Assembly: GCA_029202385.1 (NCBI GenBank)
Contig: CP119314.1
Coordinates: 1,738,501 to 1,802,500, forward strand
Direction: 5' to 3'
Length of the DNA stretch: 64,000 bases
From: Candidatus Sphingomonas phytovorans
GTDB lineage: Bacteria > Pseudomonadota > Alphaproteobacteria > Sphingomonadales > Sphingomonadaceae
Part shown: positions 8,500 through 16,427 of the stretch, piece after piece
Numbering within the stretch: the stretch's first letter is position 1
How the letters are laid out: each line of letters begins with the position of its first letter
Program-made: the position numbers and the translations under genes
Notes under the pieces: model-generated
Told to the model about the DNA's origin: nothing
The model's input: the letters and a program-made list of their open reading frames with translations, nothing else
Database searches by the model: none

Positions 8500-9552
8500 T
8501 CAGGCGCGCCCGATCAGCCGCCCGGCGATCATATCCGCCACATCGGACGCCGGAGCGCCACTGCGGTCGCTTTCATCCCAGACTTCGACGAGACGATCGG
8601 GGATGCGCGCGATTCGGGCCTCGACCTCGGCACGGTCGCCCTGGCCGAGATATTCAAGGCCGACATTGATGATGCCGCCTGCGTTGATGACGTAGTCCGG
8701 CGCGTACAGGATACCGCGCGCCGCGAGCTGGGCACCGTCGGACTTGGTCGCAAGCTGGTTATTCGCGCCGCCAGCGACGATGCTGGTGCGCAGCGCGGCG
8801 ATCGATTCCCCGGTGAGGATCGCACCGAGCGCATTGGGGCTGACGATATCAGCCTCGATACCGAGGATCGCGTCCGCCGCGGCGGTTTCGGCGCCAAGCT
8901 CGGCCGCGAGCGCCGCTGCCTTGTCAGCGTTCACGTCAGCCAGCGTGAGGCGCGCACCGTCCTTTGCGAGCAGCCGGGCAAGCCCGCCGCCGACGCTGCC
9001 GATGCCCTGGATCGCGACATGCACGCCCTTCATCGAATCCGCCGACAGGCCACGCTTCGCCGCGGCTTTCACGCCGAGATACACGCCCATCGCCGTGAAC
9101 GGCCCCGGATCGCCGCCCGCGCTGCCCGCCGCGACCGGCAGGCCGGAGACGTGACGCGTCATGGTCGCGATGATCTTCATGCTCGCCTCGGACATACCGA
9201 CATCCTCGGCCGTCACGTAGCGGCCGCCGAGCGAATCGACCGCCCGGCCGAATGCCTCGAGCTGGGGCACGGTGATCGAATCGCCTGGATTCGCCGCCAG
9301 CACCACGCCTTTGCCACCACCCATCGGCAGGCCGGCCATCGCATTCTTGAAGCTCATGCCACGCGACAGGCGAAGCGCATCGGTGATCGCGCCGTCGCTG
9401 TCCGCATAATGCCAGAAGCGCACGCCACCGGCCGCGGGGCCGAGCGTGGTCGAATGCACCGCGATCACCGCCTGAAGGCCGGACGTCGGATCGGTGAAGA
9501 GGTGCACGCCCTCATGATCGTCGAAATCGGGGAAGCCCCAGCCGCTGGTCAC
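8500..9552 (-). CDS. Leucine dehydrogenase-type amino-acid dehydrogenase
   Basis: 350-residue Glu/Leu/Phe/Val dehydrogenase family enzyme, oxidatively deaminating branched or aromatic amino acids with NAD. The catalytic region LGPAAGGVRFW...GMSFKNAMAGLPMGGGKG contains the glycine-rich loop and active-site lysines. The Rossmann motif is IQGIGSVGGGLARLL. The start is taken as GTG 9552, preceded by AGGAA, because the frame further upstream reads into the tRNA-His gene. Only 25 bp separate the tRNA 3' end and this start, so the mRNA probably derives from the tRNA transcript or from a promoter inside the tRNA. Confidence 0.88.
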   Translation of the reverse strand: MTSGWGFPDFDDHEGVHLFTDPTSGLQAVIAVHSTTLGPAAGGVRFWHYADSDGAITDALRLSRGMSFKNAMAGLPMGGGKGVVLAANPGDSITVPQLEAFGRAVDSLGGRYVTAEDVGMSEASMKIIATMTRHVSGLPVAAGSAGGDPGPFTAMGVYLGVKAAAKRGLSADSMKGVHVAIQGIGSVGGGLARLLAKDGARLTLADVNADKAAALAAELGAETAAADAILGIEADIVSPNALGAILTGESIAALRTSIVAGGANNQLATKSDGAQLAARGILYAPDYVINAGGIINVGLEYLGQGDRAEVEARIARIPDRLVEVWDESDRSGAPASDVADMIAGRLIGRA

Positions 9553-9577
9553 ACGATTTTCCTGGCTGATGAAAGAA

Positions 9578-9655
9578 TGGGGCGACCGACGGGACTTGAA
9601 CCCGCAACATCCGGCATCACAAGCCGACGCTCTAACCAATTGAACTACGATCGCC
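9578..9655 (-). tRNA. tRNA-His (GTG)
   Basis: Cloverleaf on the minus strand. The acceptor GCGATCG pairs with CGGTCGC (one G-U). An extra G sits at -1 opposite the C73 discriminator, the hallmark of tRNA-His. The anticodon loop TTGTGAT gives anticodon GTG, the T-loop is GGTTCAAGTC, and the CCA end is encoded. Confidence 0.95.
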
Positions 9656-9758
9656 GCAGAGCCAGCGCCCCTAGCGGGGGAAAGCAGGCACCGTCAAGAT
9701 GAGCGTTTCCCCTATCGCAATACCATCCGCCGCTCTCCTTCCGGCGACGCGTCGTATC

Positions 9759-9791
9759 GGCGGAAGCCTGGGCAATTCCGCCAGCTTCCGC
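9759..9791. terminator. Possible hairpin after the gsp operon
   Basis: Inverted repeats GGCGGAA/TTCCGCC and the overlapping GCGGAAGC/GCTTCCGC lie just downstream of gspN, in the 147 bp before tRNA-His. The two pairings are mutually exclusive and no U tract follows, so a terminator role is only possible. Nothing else was recognised in this gap. Confidence 0.3.
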
Positions 9792-9802
9792 GAATGGGAG
9801 AA

Positions 9803-10528
9803 TCAGAAGCGCCCCTCGATCGACAGCCTGTAGCCGTTCGGGGTGGCCTGGAAGCCATTGAGGACCAGCTTCTCGATTGCGGCGGGATCTCCCGGTTGCA
9901 CCGTCAGCTCGCCGCGGAACCGGCCCGTGGCCCATAGACGAAGCGTTACCGTCTCAGTTCCCGCCTGGCTGGCCAGCGGGAGCAACAGCGCCCCTGCGTC
10001 GCAACGCGCGGCTCCGGTCATGCCCTGGCCGAGATTGATGCCGGCAAGATCGCCGGAGATCGTGGCGCGCACGCGCCCTTCCGCCTTCTCGCAATTCCCA
10101 TCCTGGAAACGGACGCTGACATCGTCGAGTTCGAGCGCCGAGACCGGCACCGGTGCGAAGACGGCACCCGCTGGAAGCGTCGCGGTCAGGTCATCCACGC
10201 CGAAGCTGTGGCGGCTGACCCCGATCGCACCGCGAAACGGCCGGGCGGAGCCTCGCCCCGGCCCGGCCAGGTCGATTCGCGCCCGCCCAATGAGGAGCTG
10301 GATCGGCGACAGCCCTGCCCGCAGATCGCCCAGCGCCACGCCGCCGAAGCTCGCCTCGCGCAAGGTCCCGTACCAGATGCTTCCGCTCACCTGACGCGCC
10401 GTAAGGCCGGTATCACCGAGATCGAACCAACCCATGGCGAGACGCAGCGGCAGCAGGGCGATCAGCGCGACCACGAACACCGCGCCAAAAAAGGCGCGCG
10501 GCCCGGTCTTCAGTCGAATCCGTCTCAT
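9803..10528 (-). CDS. gspN: Type II secretion system protein GspN
   Basis: 241 residues, last gene of the gsp operon. It has one N-terminal membrane helix (AFFGAVFVVALIALLPL), then a periplasmic beta-rich domain typical of GspN (segments like VSGSIWYGTLREASFGGVALG and GDLRAGLSPIQLL). GspN occurs only in some T2SS, and its role is accessory. The start overlaps the gspM stop (ATGA). Confidence 0.85.
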   Translation of the reverse strand: MRRIRLKTGPRAFFGAVFVVALIALLPLRLAMGWFDLGDTGLTARQVSGSIWYGTLREASFGGVALGDLRAGLSPIQLLIGRARIDLAGPGRGSARPFRGAIGVSRHSFGVDDLTATLPAGAVFAPVPVSALELDDVSVRFQDGNCEKAEGRVRATISGDLAGINLGQGMTGAARCDAGALLLPLASQAGTETVTLRLWATGRFRGELTVQPGDPAAIEKLVLNGFQATPNGYRLSIEGRF

Positions 10529-11004
10529 TGCCCGCGGACCTTCAGCGAAAGCTGGGCCGAGACGGTCTTGTCCCCATTATCGGCGGTGGAAAGCGAATCA
10601 ACCAGGATGCCGGCGCTTTCGAGGCCCGCGATCCAGCCGAATAACGGGCCTGGCCGGGCAGTGGCGATAGTGATCTGCACCCGATTCGGCCCGTCTGCGG
10701 TCACGCTCGCCAGCGCGAAGCCTGCCTCATTGGCCCGGTCGCGGATGACCGTGTCGAGCTGCGCCTCGAGCGGCGCTGGCCGCTGGCGCTGGAGCGATTC
10801 CACTTCCTTCATACGGGCCTGAGTCTCGGCAAGCCGGATCAGCGCATCGGCATGGCGTTCGCGCGCCGAGGAGAGGCCGTCGGTGACCGGCCAGATGATG
10901 CCTGCCCAGACAAAGGTCAGCGCGGCCAGCGCGACCATGACCAGGAGCATCCGCTGCTCGCGCAGCGAGCGTCCGGTGAACCAGAGGCGCAGGCGCTCGA
11001 TCAT
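10525..11004 (-). CDS. gspM: Type II secretion system inner-membrane protein GspM
   Basis: 159-residue bitopic protein. A basic cytoplasmic stub precedes a membrane helix at about 20-38, then a coiled region (SSARERHADALIRLAETQARM) and a small ferredoxin-like periplasmic domain. GspM pairs with GspL in the inner-membrane platform of the T2SS. Both ends overlap neighbours by four bases, so it is translationally coupled to gspL and gspN. Confidence 0.88.
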   Translation of the reverse strand: MIERLRLWFTGRSLREQRMLLVMVALAALTFVWAGIIWPVTDGLSSARERHADALIRLAETQARMKEVESLQRQRPAPLEAQLDTVIRDRANEAGFALASVTADGPNRVQITIATARPGPLFGWIAGLESAGILVDSLSTADNGDKTVSAQLSLKVRGQ

Positions 11005-12092
11005 CGCGGGGTCACCGTCAGTTCGCTTGAGAAACGGCCGGCACTCGATTCGATCGTGCTCTGGCGGACGGCAAAGCCGTAGCTTTCTATCCGCAGGCGC
11101 AGATCGGTGATCTGCCCCTCGCTTTCCGCCGAAACCGTTGCCCGCAATTCGCCCCCGGCCCCGAAATTCAGGGTTCGTGCTTCCGCCCCCGGCACCGATC
11201 GGATCGCGGCGAACACCGCTGCGGCAGTCCGGCTGAAACCAGCGCCGCCGCCGCGCAGGCCGGAGAGGCGCGTGTCGAGCTGGCGATCGGCATTGTTGAC
11301 GGTTTCGCCGCGCGGCAGCCCCTGGCGCGCGAGCAGATCGGCCTGACGCTCAAGCGAATCGGCGGCAAGATTATATTTCATGATCTGCATGAGGCTGATG
11401 AGCAGAGTCACGGTGAGGATCGCGACCGAGAGCCAGCCAAGTCGGCGGATCAGTCCCCAGTCGATCGCGAAACGCCGGCGACGCGCGAACGGTCCCTGCC
11501 TGAGGTCGAGCGCGGGCGATACCAGCGCGGCGGCGATCGCGGTTTCCAGTTCGTCGCGGCCAAGCACTGTCGGCGCGACCCCGCCGGTGATCAGTTCAGT
11601 CAGGCGCGCCTCGTCGGCGAACCCGCTGGTCTGGCCGCGAACCACCCCTTCCCCGCCCAGATCGGCGCGAAGATAGCCATGTTCCGGACGGGGCAGCAGC
11701 ATCGGCGACGGCACCAGCATCGCGGGATCGACCCCATGCGCGGCGAGCGTTTCGAGCCATGCCTGCATCTGCGCGGCGGAGACCACCGCAATCGGCCGTT
11801 CGGCGTGGTCGCCCTCGCGTCCTACCGCGACGTGCAACTCGCCTATCGGCGCGGCGCTGGCATCGCTCACCAGCATCCGCGCCGCCGTCACTGCCTGAGC
11901 GGTCGAGCGATCCGGCAGTTCGGCCCAATGCAGCGTGACCGCGTCAGCCGGCACGACGACGATCGGCGGTTCCGAGTCACCGGGAAGATCGGGTAGCCCC
12001 TCGCCGCGCGTGGCGACCACGCCATCGGCGACGCGAAGCCAGCGCCATGGCGCGTTGCCCGTGGGCAGGAAGAGGGTGAGCGAATCGGTCAT
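11001..12092 (-). CDS. gspL: Type II secretion system protein GspL
   Basis: 363-residue protein with an actin-like cytoplasmic domain (about 1-240), a membrane helix (LGWLSVAILTVTLLISLMQI) and a periplasmic ferredoxin-like domain. GspL anchors the ATPase GspE to the membrane and contacts GspM. The ATG at 12092 overlaps the gspK stop (ATGA). An upstream in-frame extension lies in gspK coding sequence and is not needed. Confidence 0.88.
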   Translation of the reverse strand: MTDSLTLFLPTGNAPWRWLRVADGVVATRGEGLPDLPGDSEPPIVVVPADAVTLHWAELPDRSTAQAVTAARMLVSDASAAPIGELHVAVGREGDHAERPIAVVSAAQMQAWLETLAAHGVDPAMLVPSPMLLPRPEHGYLRADLGGEGVVRGQTSGFADEARLTELITGGVAPTVLGRDELETAIAAALVSPALDLRQGPFARRRRFAIDWGLIRRLGWLSVAILTVTLLISLMQIMKYNLAADSLERQADLLARQGLPRGETVNNADRQLDTRLSGLRGGGAGFSRTAAAVFAAIRSVPGAEARTLNFGAGGELRATVSAESEGQITDLRLRIESYGFAVRQSTIESSAGRFSSELTVTPR

Positions 12093-13075
12093 GACTGCTC
12101 GCCCCAGTGCCGCGAGACGAGCCGCGCGGGAAGCTCCGTCGCGTCGATCAACGCATGTTCTTCCAGTTCGGCGCCCCCAACCGTCGCATCGACCTGCAAC
12201 GAGAACCAACCGGTCGTGACGGCGGTCTGCGCCATCGCGTCAGGCGGCGGCGTGACCGCATCGAGGGAAGGCAGCTTCCAGAAGGCGCTGGTGCTTTCGA
12301 AGCCATTGGGCGGCCGGCGCAGCAGCACCTGCCGGGCGGCCTCGACCGTCATCGTGTCGGGCATGAGCATCGCGAGCAAGGGCGCTTGTTCCGGGAGCAA
12401 GGTGTTGACGTTGATCTTCGAGGGCTTGGCAATCGGCAACGTGCAGAGCCAGGGACGAAGCTTGGCGTAGATCTGCGGTGTGACGCCGGCGACGGCGCGC
12501 AACTCGCTCGGATCGGTCATCAGGGTGTTGGCGGTACGATACGGAACCGCCTGGCCGCTATAGCTCGAATCCTCGGCCCCCAGATCGAGCGGACTCGTGT
12601 CGGTGTCGATCCAGTCGGACGCAGCGGCGGCGATCGATTCCCCTGACGCGCTCGATCCGCCAACCAGCCGGATCAGCCGCGCGAACTGGATACGCGACGG
12701 GGTAAAGGCGGCGTAGCTGCCGGGCGTGGTCTCGACCGCCAGGCTGTTGAGGTTGAAGCAATTCCCCCCATCCGATACCTTGGCGGTGGCGAGACCGCCG
12801 GGCACCGGGAGCGGGATCGCGCGGCCGCTCCACCCGCCCGCCAGCGTCACACGGCTCTTGTCGCGCGACAGCAGATCGCTGACCTTGGTCAGCGCCAGCG
12901 TCTCCGCGGCGAGGCCATAGGCGCGGGCCTGGTCCATCGCGATGGCGTTGCCGCCAAGCCGGGTCGCGAGACGCAGCTTCTCCAGCGCGGTCGCGGCCAG
13001 CACCGCGATCACCGCGACGAGCAGCAGCACCGTGAGCAGTGCGGCACCGCGCTCGGAGGAACGGTCAGCCCCCAT
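12089..13075 (-). CDS. gspK: Minor pseudopilin GspK
   Basis: 328-residue large minor pseudopilin. The leader is short and basic, then ERGAALLTVLLLVAVIAVL: cleavage after the glycine and a hydrophobic helix. As in other GspK, the standard FTLxE is replaced and the +5 glutamate is absent. The globular domain is about 280 residues with the GspK insert (ASDWIDTDTSP, then SELRAVAGV). It caps the pseudopilus tip with GspI and GspJ. It overlaps gspJ by 11 bases. Confidence 0.9.
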   Translation of the reverse strand: MGADRSSERGAALLTVLLLVAVIAVLAATALEKLRLATRLGGNAIAMDQARAYGLAAETLALTKVSDLLSRDKSRVTLAGGWSGRAIPLPVPGGLATAKVSDGGNCFNLNSLAVETTPGSYAAFTPSRIQFARLIRLVGGSSASGESIAAAASDWIDTDTSPLDLGAEDSSYSGQAVPYRTANTLMTDPSELRAVAGVTPQIYAKLRPWLCTLPIAKPSKINVNTLLPEQAPLLAMLMPDTMTVEAARQVLLRRPPNGFESTSAFWKLPSLDAVTPPPDAMAQTAVTTGWFSLQVDATVGGAELEEHALIDATELPARLVSRHWGEQS

Positions 13076-13742
13076 CAGGCACCTTCCGCTTGCCGTATCC
13101 GGCACCAACCAGGAACACCTGCCTGAACTCCACCCCGTCGTCGCGCAGAACACGCATCTCCATCGCCTGGGGCAAGGCGTAGATCGGTGTCCCCTGCCAG
13201 CGATCGCCCCAGGCGCCGTTGATTCGATAGCGGAGCGATACCTGACGGACACGGGTCAGCATCACCGCCCGGGTCAGGGGCTGCGCGCCATCAAGCATCG
13301 GATAGGCGATTCGTTCGAGCGCGCCGTTCGCGACGCGATATTCGACCTTCTGCTCGCTCGGGCGCGGTGCCGCGTCCAGATTGCTCCAGCCGCCGCGCAC
13401 GAGGCGAAGCATCGGTGCGCTGCCCGATCCCGGTTCGCCGGAAAAGGCGGGGAGCAGGTCTCCCGCCTCGTTGCGCGTCTGCCGCTCCATCGCCTGGGCG
13501 AGATCGGCCGCCAGGGCGGAGGACAGGCGATTGAGGGCCTGGACATCGTCGAGCTTCGCGTCGGTCGCTGCCTGCGCCCGGACGCTGAACGACAGCAGCG
13601 CCACGCCAGCGGCGGCGAGCAGGCCGAAGATCAGGAGGGAGATCATCACCTCCACAAGCGTGAAGCCATGTTCGGCGAAACGCCGAGGGGATCTGACGAC
13701 GACGCCCGCCTCCGCGGGGGAATCGCAAGAGGAGCGTTTCAT
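13065..13742 (-). CDS. gspJ: Minor pseudopilin GspJ
   Basis: 225 residues with the prepilin signal G|FTLVEVMISLLIFGLL; cleavage is predicted after G26. The leader is long (26 residues) and carries RRFAEHG, encoded by a palindrome at 13671-13687 related to the tandem units in gspH and gspG. The C-terminal globular domain ends in the region VEFRQVFLVGAGYGKR. GspJ is part of the pseudopilus tip complex with GspI and GspK. ATGA overlap with gspI. Confidence 0.9.
   Translation of the reverse strand: MKRSSCDSPAEAGVVVRSPRRFAEHGFTLVEVMISLLIFGLLAAAGVALLSFSVRAQAATDAKLDDVQALNRLSSALAADLAQAMERQTRNEAGDLLPAFSGEPGSGSAPMLRLVRGGWSNLDAAPRPSEQKVEYRVANGALERIAYPMLDGAQPLTRAVMLTRVRQVSLRYRINGAWGDRWQGTPIYALPQAMEMRVLRDDGVEFRQVFLVGAGYGKRKVPDGG
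13671..13687. repeat. Single palindromic leader unit in gspJ
   Basis: TTCGGCG-AAA-CGCCGAG. This is the same palindrome core as in the gspH and gspG leader repeats, with one arm changed. It encodes part of RRFAEHG immediately before the pseudopilin cleavage site. Confidence 0.7.
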
Positions 13743-14113
13743 GATGCCGCCCCGCCGATGGTCGCGACGCGCACCACCGTCAGATGTCCCCGCCGGCTCC
13801 CCGTCGAGTCGGCGACCTGGACATCGATGCTGAGGATTCGCGCATCGGCGGTCGGGCGCGTTTCGCGAGTCCAGGTCCAGGCCTTGCCGCCATTCTGCTC
13901 GACGCCCTTGGCAATGCCTACGCTCGGCGGTTTGGCGTCGGTCATCGCCTCGATCGCGACATTGCGCGCGACCATCTGCGCGATCAGCGTCGAATCGAGA
14001 ATTGAGGTGCCGCGGATCGTCGCGCCCTCAAGCCGGATCAGGGCGAGCGCCGCCAGGCTGAACACCGCCAGCGCGACCATCATCTCGATGAGGGTGAATC
14101 CCCGGGACCTCAT
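13739..14113 (-). CDS. gspI: Minor pseudopilin GspI
   Basis: 124-residue minor pseudopilin with a very short leader MRSRG then FTLIEMMVALAVFSLAALAL. The normal FTxxE motif keeps the +5 glutamate. It lacks the palindromic leader insertion seen in its neighbours, so it is a useful comparison for normal leader length. GspI initiates the tip complex. It overlaps gspH by one base (TGATG) and gspJ by four. Confidence 0.9.
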   Translation of the reverse strand: MRSRGFTLIEMMVALAVFSLAALALIRLEGATIRGTSILDSTLIAQMVARNVAIEAMTDAKPPSVGIAKGVEQNGGKAWTWTRETRPTADARILSIDVQVADSTGSRRGHLTVVRVATIGGAAS

Positions 14114-14661
14114 CAGCCGCCGACCTTCACCGATCCATCGGGGGCAATGCTGACGGAGACTTCCTCCGCATCGCGCTTCAGCCGCACGTCGAGCGGCCGG
14201 TCGGCGAGGCCGGTCGAATCGAACATGATGCGCTGGCGACCACCAGCATCGGCGATGATGGCGCGAGTGCCCTTGCCCCAGCTTGTCACCCGCAGCGGCT
14301 TATCGCCGATCGGCGCCCAGCTGCCATGGGTCCGCTCGTCGAATCCATAGCCGCCGCCGGAAACCCAGACGCTCACCGGCCGCGCATCGACGATCGCCGA
14401 TTGCTGCGCCACGCGCGTCCGTGCCGCGAAGCGTGTCGCCTCATCGAGCAGCCGCCCGCGCGGATCCGGCAATGCCCAGACGACAGCAGCCGACGCCAGC
14501 CCGATGATCGTGATGACGATCATCAGTTCGATCAACGTGAAGCCGTGTTCGGCGGAGCGCCGAACGGGGGTGAAGCCGTGTTCGGCGAAACGCCGAATGG
14601 GGGTGAAGCCGCGATCACGCTCTCGCGACCGCGCTCTTGGCAAGGCGGGCGTTCGGAACAA
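14113..14661 (-). CDS. gspH: Minor pseudopilin GspH with repeated leader
   Basis: 182-residue pseudopilin. The functional prepilin signal is the third glycine-phenylalanine site: after residue 40, G|FTLIELMIVITIIGLASA. Before it come two 11-residue units, ending GFTPIRRFAEH and GFTPVRRSAEH, that repeat the GFT of the cleavage site but lack the hydrophobic helix. The start appears to be TTG 14661, directly after the gspG TAG stop. No ATG or GTG is available in the leader; another TTG at 14643 is an alternative. GspH links the tip complex to the major pseudopilin. Confidence 0.85.
   Translation of the reverse strand: MFRTPALPRARSRERDRGFTPIRRFAEHGFTPVRRSAEHGFTLIELMIVITIIGLASAAVVWALPDPRGRLLDEATRFAARTRVAQQSAIVDARPVSVWVSGGGYGFDERTHGSWAPIGDKPLRVTSWGKGTRAIIADAGGRQRIMFDSTGLADRPLDVRLKRDAEEVSVSIAPDGSVKVGG
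14547..14598. repeat. Two tandem 33-bp palindromic units in gspH leader
   Basis: Unit cores GTTCGGCGGAGCGCCGAAC (14547-14565) and GTTCGGCG-AAA-CGCCGAAT (14580-14598). Their start points are exactly 33 bp apart, so copy number can change without breaking the frame. Each core has 7-8 bp arms and a 3-base loop. Confidence 0.9.
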
Positions 14662-15177
14662 CTACTGCCAGCTGCCGATATCGGCATCGGCTCCCTCGCC
14701 ACCTTCCTTGTTGTCGGCGCCGAGCGTCCAGACGTCGGCATCGCCGTGCTGGCCCGGCGAGGCGTAGAGATAGGGGCGTCCCCACGGATCGTTGGGCAGG
14801 CGCTTGATATAGCCGCCACGCTGATACTTCGCCGGATCGGCGCCGTCCGGTGCGGTCACCAGGGCTTGCAGACCCTGCGCCGTCGTGGGGTAGACGTCGT
14901 TCTGCAGCTTGTAATTGTCCAGGGCACCCTCGATCGTCGAGATATCGGTCTTGGCCTTGATGACCTTGGCCTTCTCGCCGCTCGGGATGACGTTGATCGC
15001 GACGATCGTCGCGAGCAGTCCGAGGATGACGATCACGACCATCAGTTCGACAAGCGTGAAGCCGTGTTCGGCGGAGCGCCGAACGGGCGTGAAGCCGTGT
15101 TCGGCGGAGCGCCGAACGGGCGTGAAGCCCTCTTCGCGTTGGCGCTTGCGGATCGGGGCTTTTCGGGGGGTGTTCAT
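14662..15177 (-). CDS. gspG: Major pseudopilin GspG with repeated leader
   Basis: 171-residue major pseudopilin from ATG 15177. Start choice: 15177 and 15189 both have GAGG about 6 bases upstream, and 15177 gives the usual basic leader (RKAPIRKRQREEG). The expected signal EEG|FTLVELMVVIVILGLL is interrupted by two 11-residue copies of FTPVRRSAEHG, giving a 39-residue leader instead of about 17. The mature protein is normal GspG: the long helix, YPTTAQGLQALV, LPNDPWGRPYLY and the Ca-site loop GDADVWTLGADNKEGG. It polymerises into the pseudopilus. Confidence 0.93.
   Translation of the reverse strand: MNTPRKAPIRKRQREEGFTPVRRSAEHGFTPVRRSAEHGFTLVELMVVIVILGLLATIVAINVIPSGEKAKVIKAKTDISTIEGALDNYKLQNDVYPTTAQGLQALVTAPDGADPAKYQRGGYIKRLPNDPWGRPYLYASPGQHGDADVWTLGADNKEGGEGADADIGSWQ
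15066..15117. repeat. Two tandem 33-bp palindromic units in gspG leader
   Basis: Two identical cores GTTCGGCGGAGCGCCGAAC at 15066-15084 and 15099-15117, 33 bp apart, with matching flanks. Perfect 8-bp arms surround a GAG loop. They match the first gspH unit exactly. Confidence 0.93.
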
Positions 15178-15197
15178 GGCGGTCCTCATTATTGACC

Positions 15198-16427
15198 TCA
15201 CTGGCCGGCGAGCGTGTTGAGCTGCAGGATCGGCAGCAGAATGGAGAGAACGATGGTGGCGACGATTCCCCCCATCAGGACGATGATCGCAGGCTCGAGC
15301 AGCGAGAGCGCCGTAGCGGTGAAGCGGTCGAACTCGCGCTCCAGATAATCGGCCGCGCGTTCGAGCATGTCGTCGAGCTGCCCCGCCGTCTCGCCCGAGG
15401 CGGCAAGATAGGTGAGCAGTGGCGGGAACACGCCGGCTCTGCGCATCGCCGCCGACAGGCTTCCACCGCCACGGATCGATTCGACGATCTCGTCCGAGGC
15501 AAGGCGCAGGCGGCGGTTGTGGATCGTACCCGCGGTGAGGGTCAGGCCCTCAAGCAGCGGCAGGCGGCTCGCGACCATCGTCGCCAGGGTGCGTGCCATG
15601 CGTGCGGCGTGGAGATCGCGGATCAGGCGCCCGAGCAACGGCAGCCGAAGCAGCCAGCTGTCGAAGGCGAGCTTGATCCCGGGGTCCTTGAGCGCGCGCC
15701 ATATGCCGAACGTCGCGAGCGCGATCGCGATCAGGATCGCCCACCAATAGCCGACGAGAAAGGCGGAAATGCCGATCACGATCTTGGTCAGCAGCGGCAG
15801 TTCCTGCCCGACCGTGTCGAACTGCTCCACCACCTGCGGCACGACGAACACCATCAGCGCCGTCACGACGCCCATCGCAACGACGGCGAGCACGGCGGGA
15901 TACGCCAGCGTGGTGATGATCTTGCCGTTGATCTCCGCCTGGCGCTCGAGCAGCACCGAGAGGCGCTCGAGAATCACCGGCAGCGAGCCCGAACGCTCGC
16001 CGGCGGAAACCATCGCGCGGTAGAGCGGCGGGAAGCTCTTCGGCTCGCGACCCATCGCCTCGGCCAGGCGGCGCCCCTCCACCACACCGGCATGGACTGA
16101 GGCGACGATGGTGCGGACCGTCTCCTGTTCGGTCTGACGAGTAATGGTGCGAAGCGATTCTTCCAGCGGCGAGACCCGGTTGAGCGTGGCGAGCTGGCGA
16201 GTGAAGAGGGCGAGCTGCTTCGCCCCCATCTTCTTCGTGCCGAAACGAAAATCGGAGAGCAAAGGCTTGCCGCGCGTCGCGGCCGGGCCCGACCCAGGCT
16301 CGACCTTCACGACATAGAGCCGCTTCCTGTCCAGCAGGACACGCGCGTCGTCGATCGACTCGGCGGCGATATGCCCCCGCGTCTCGCGCCCGCGCGTGTC
16401 GATCGCCAGATAGTCGAAATCAGCCAT
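15198..16427 (-). CDS. gspF: Type II secretion system platform protein GspF
   Basis: 409-residue polytopic inner-membrane protein with two T2SSF domains. The N-terminal linker is MADFDYLAIDTRGRETRG. First domain motifs are LALFTRQLATL and PPLYRAMVSAGERSG; second domain motifs are RMARTLATMVASRLPLLEGL and FPPLLTYLAASGETAGQL. It is the core of the assembly platform, turning GspE ATP hydrolysis into pseudopilus growth. It overlaps gspE by eight bases. Confidence 0.95.
   Translation of the reverse strand: MADFDYLAIDTRGRETRGHIAAESIDDARVLLDRKRLYVVKVEPGSGPAATRGKPLLSDFRFGTKKMGAKQLALFTRQLATLNRVSPLEESLRTITRQTEQETVRTIVASVHAGVVEGRRLAEAMGREPKSFPPLYRAMVSAGERSGSLPVILERLSVLLERQAEINGKIITTLAYPAVLAVVAMGVVTALMVFVVPQVVEQFDTVGQELPLLTKIVIGISAFLVGYWWAILIAIALATFGIWRALKDPGIKLAFDSWLLRLPLLGRLIRDLHAARMARTLATMVASRLPLLEGLTLTAGTIHNRRLRLASDEIVESIRGGGSLSAAMRRAGVFPPLLTYLAASGETAGQLDDMLERAADYLEREFDRFTATALSLLEPAIIVLMGGIVATIVLSILLPILQLNTLAGQ

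Noticed and set aside
13671..15117. CRISPR-like interpretation of the regularly spaced palindromes
   Set aside because: Only five units in three clusters, no unique spacers, all in frame within pseudopilin genes, and no cas genes.
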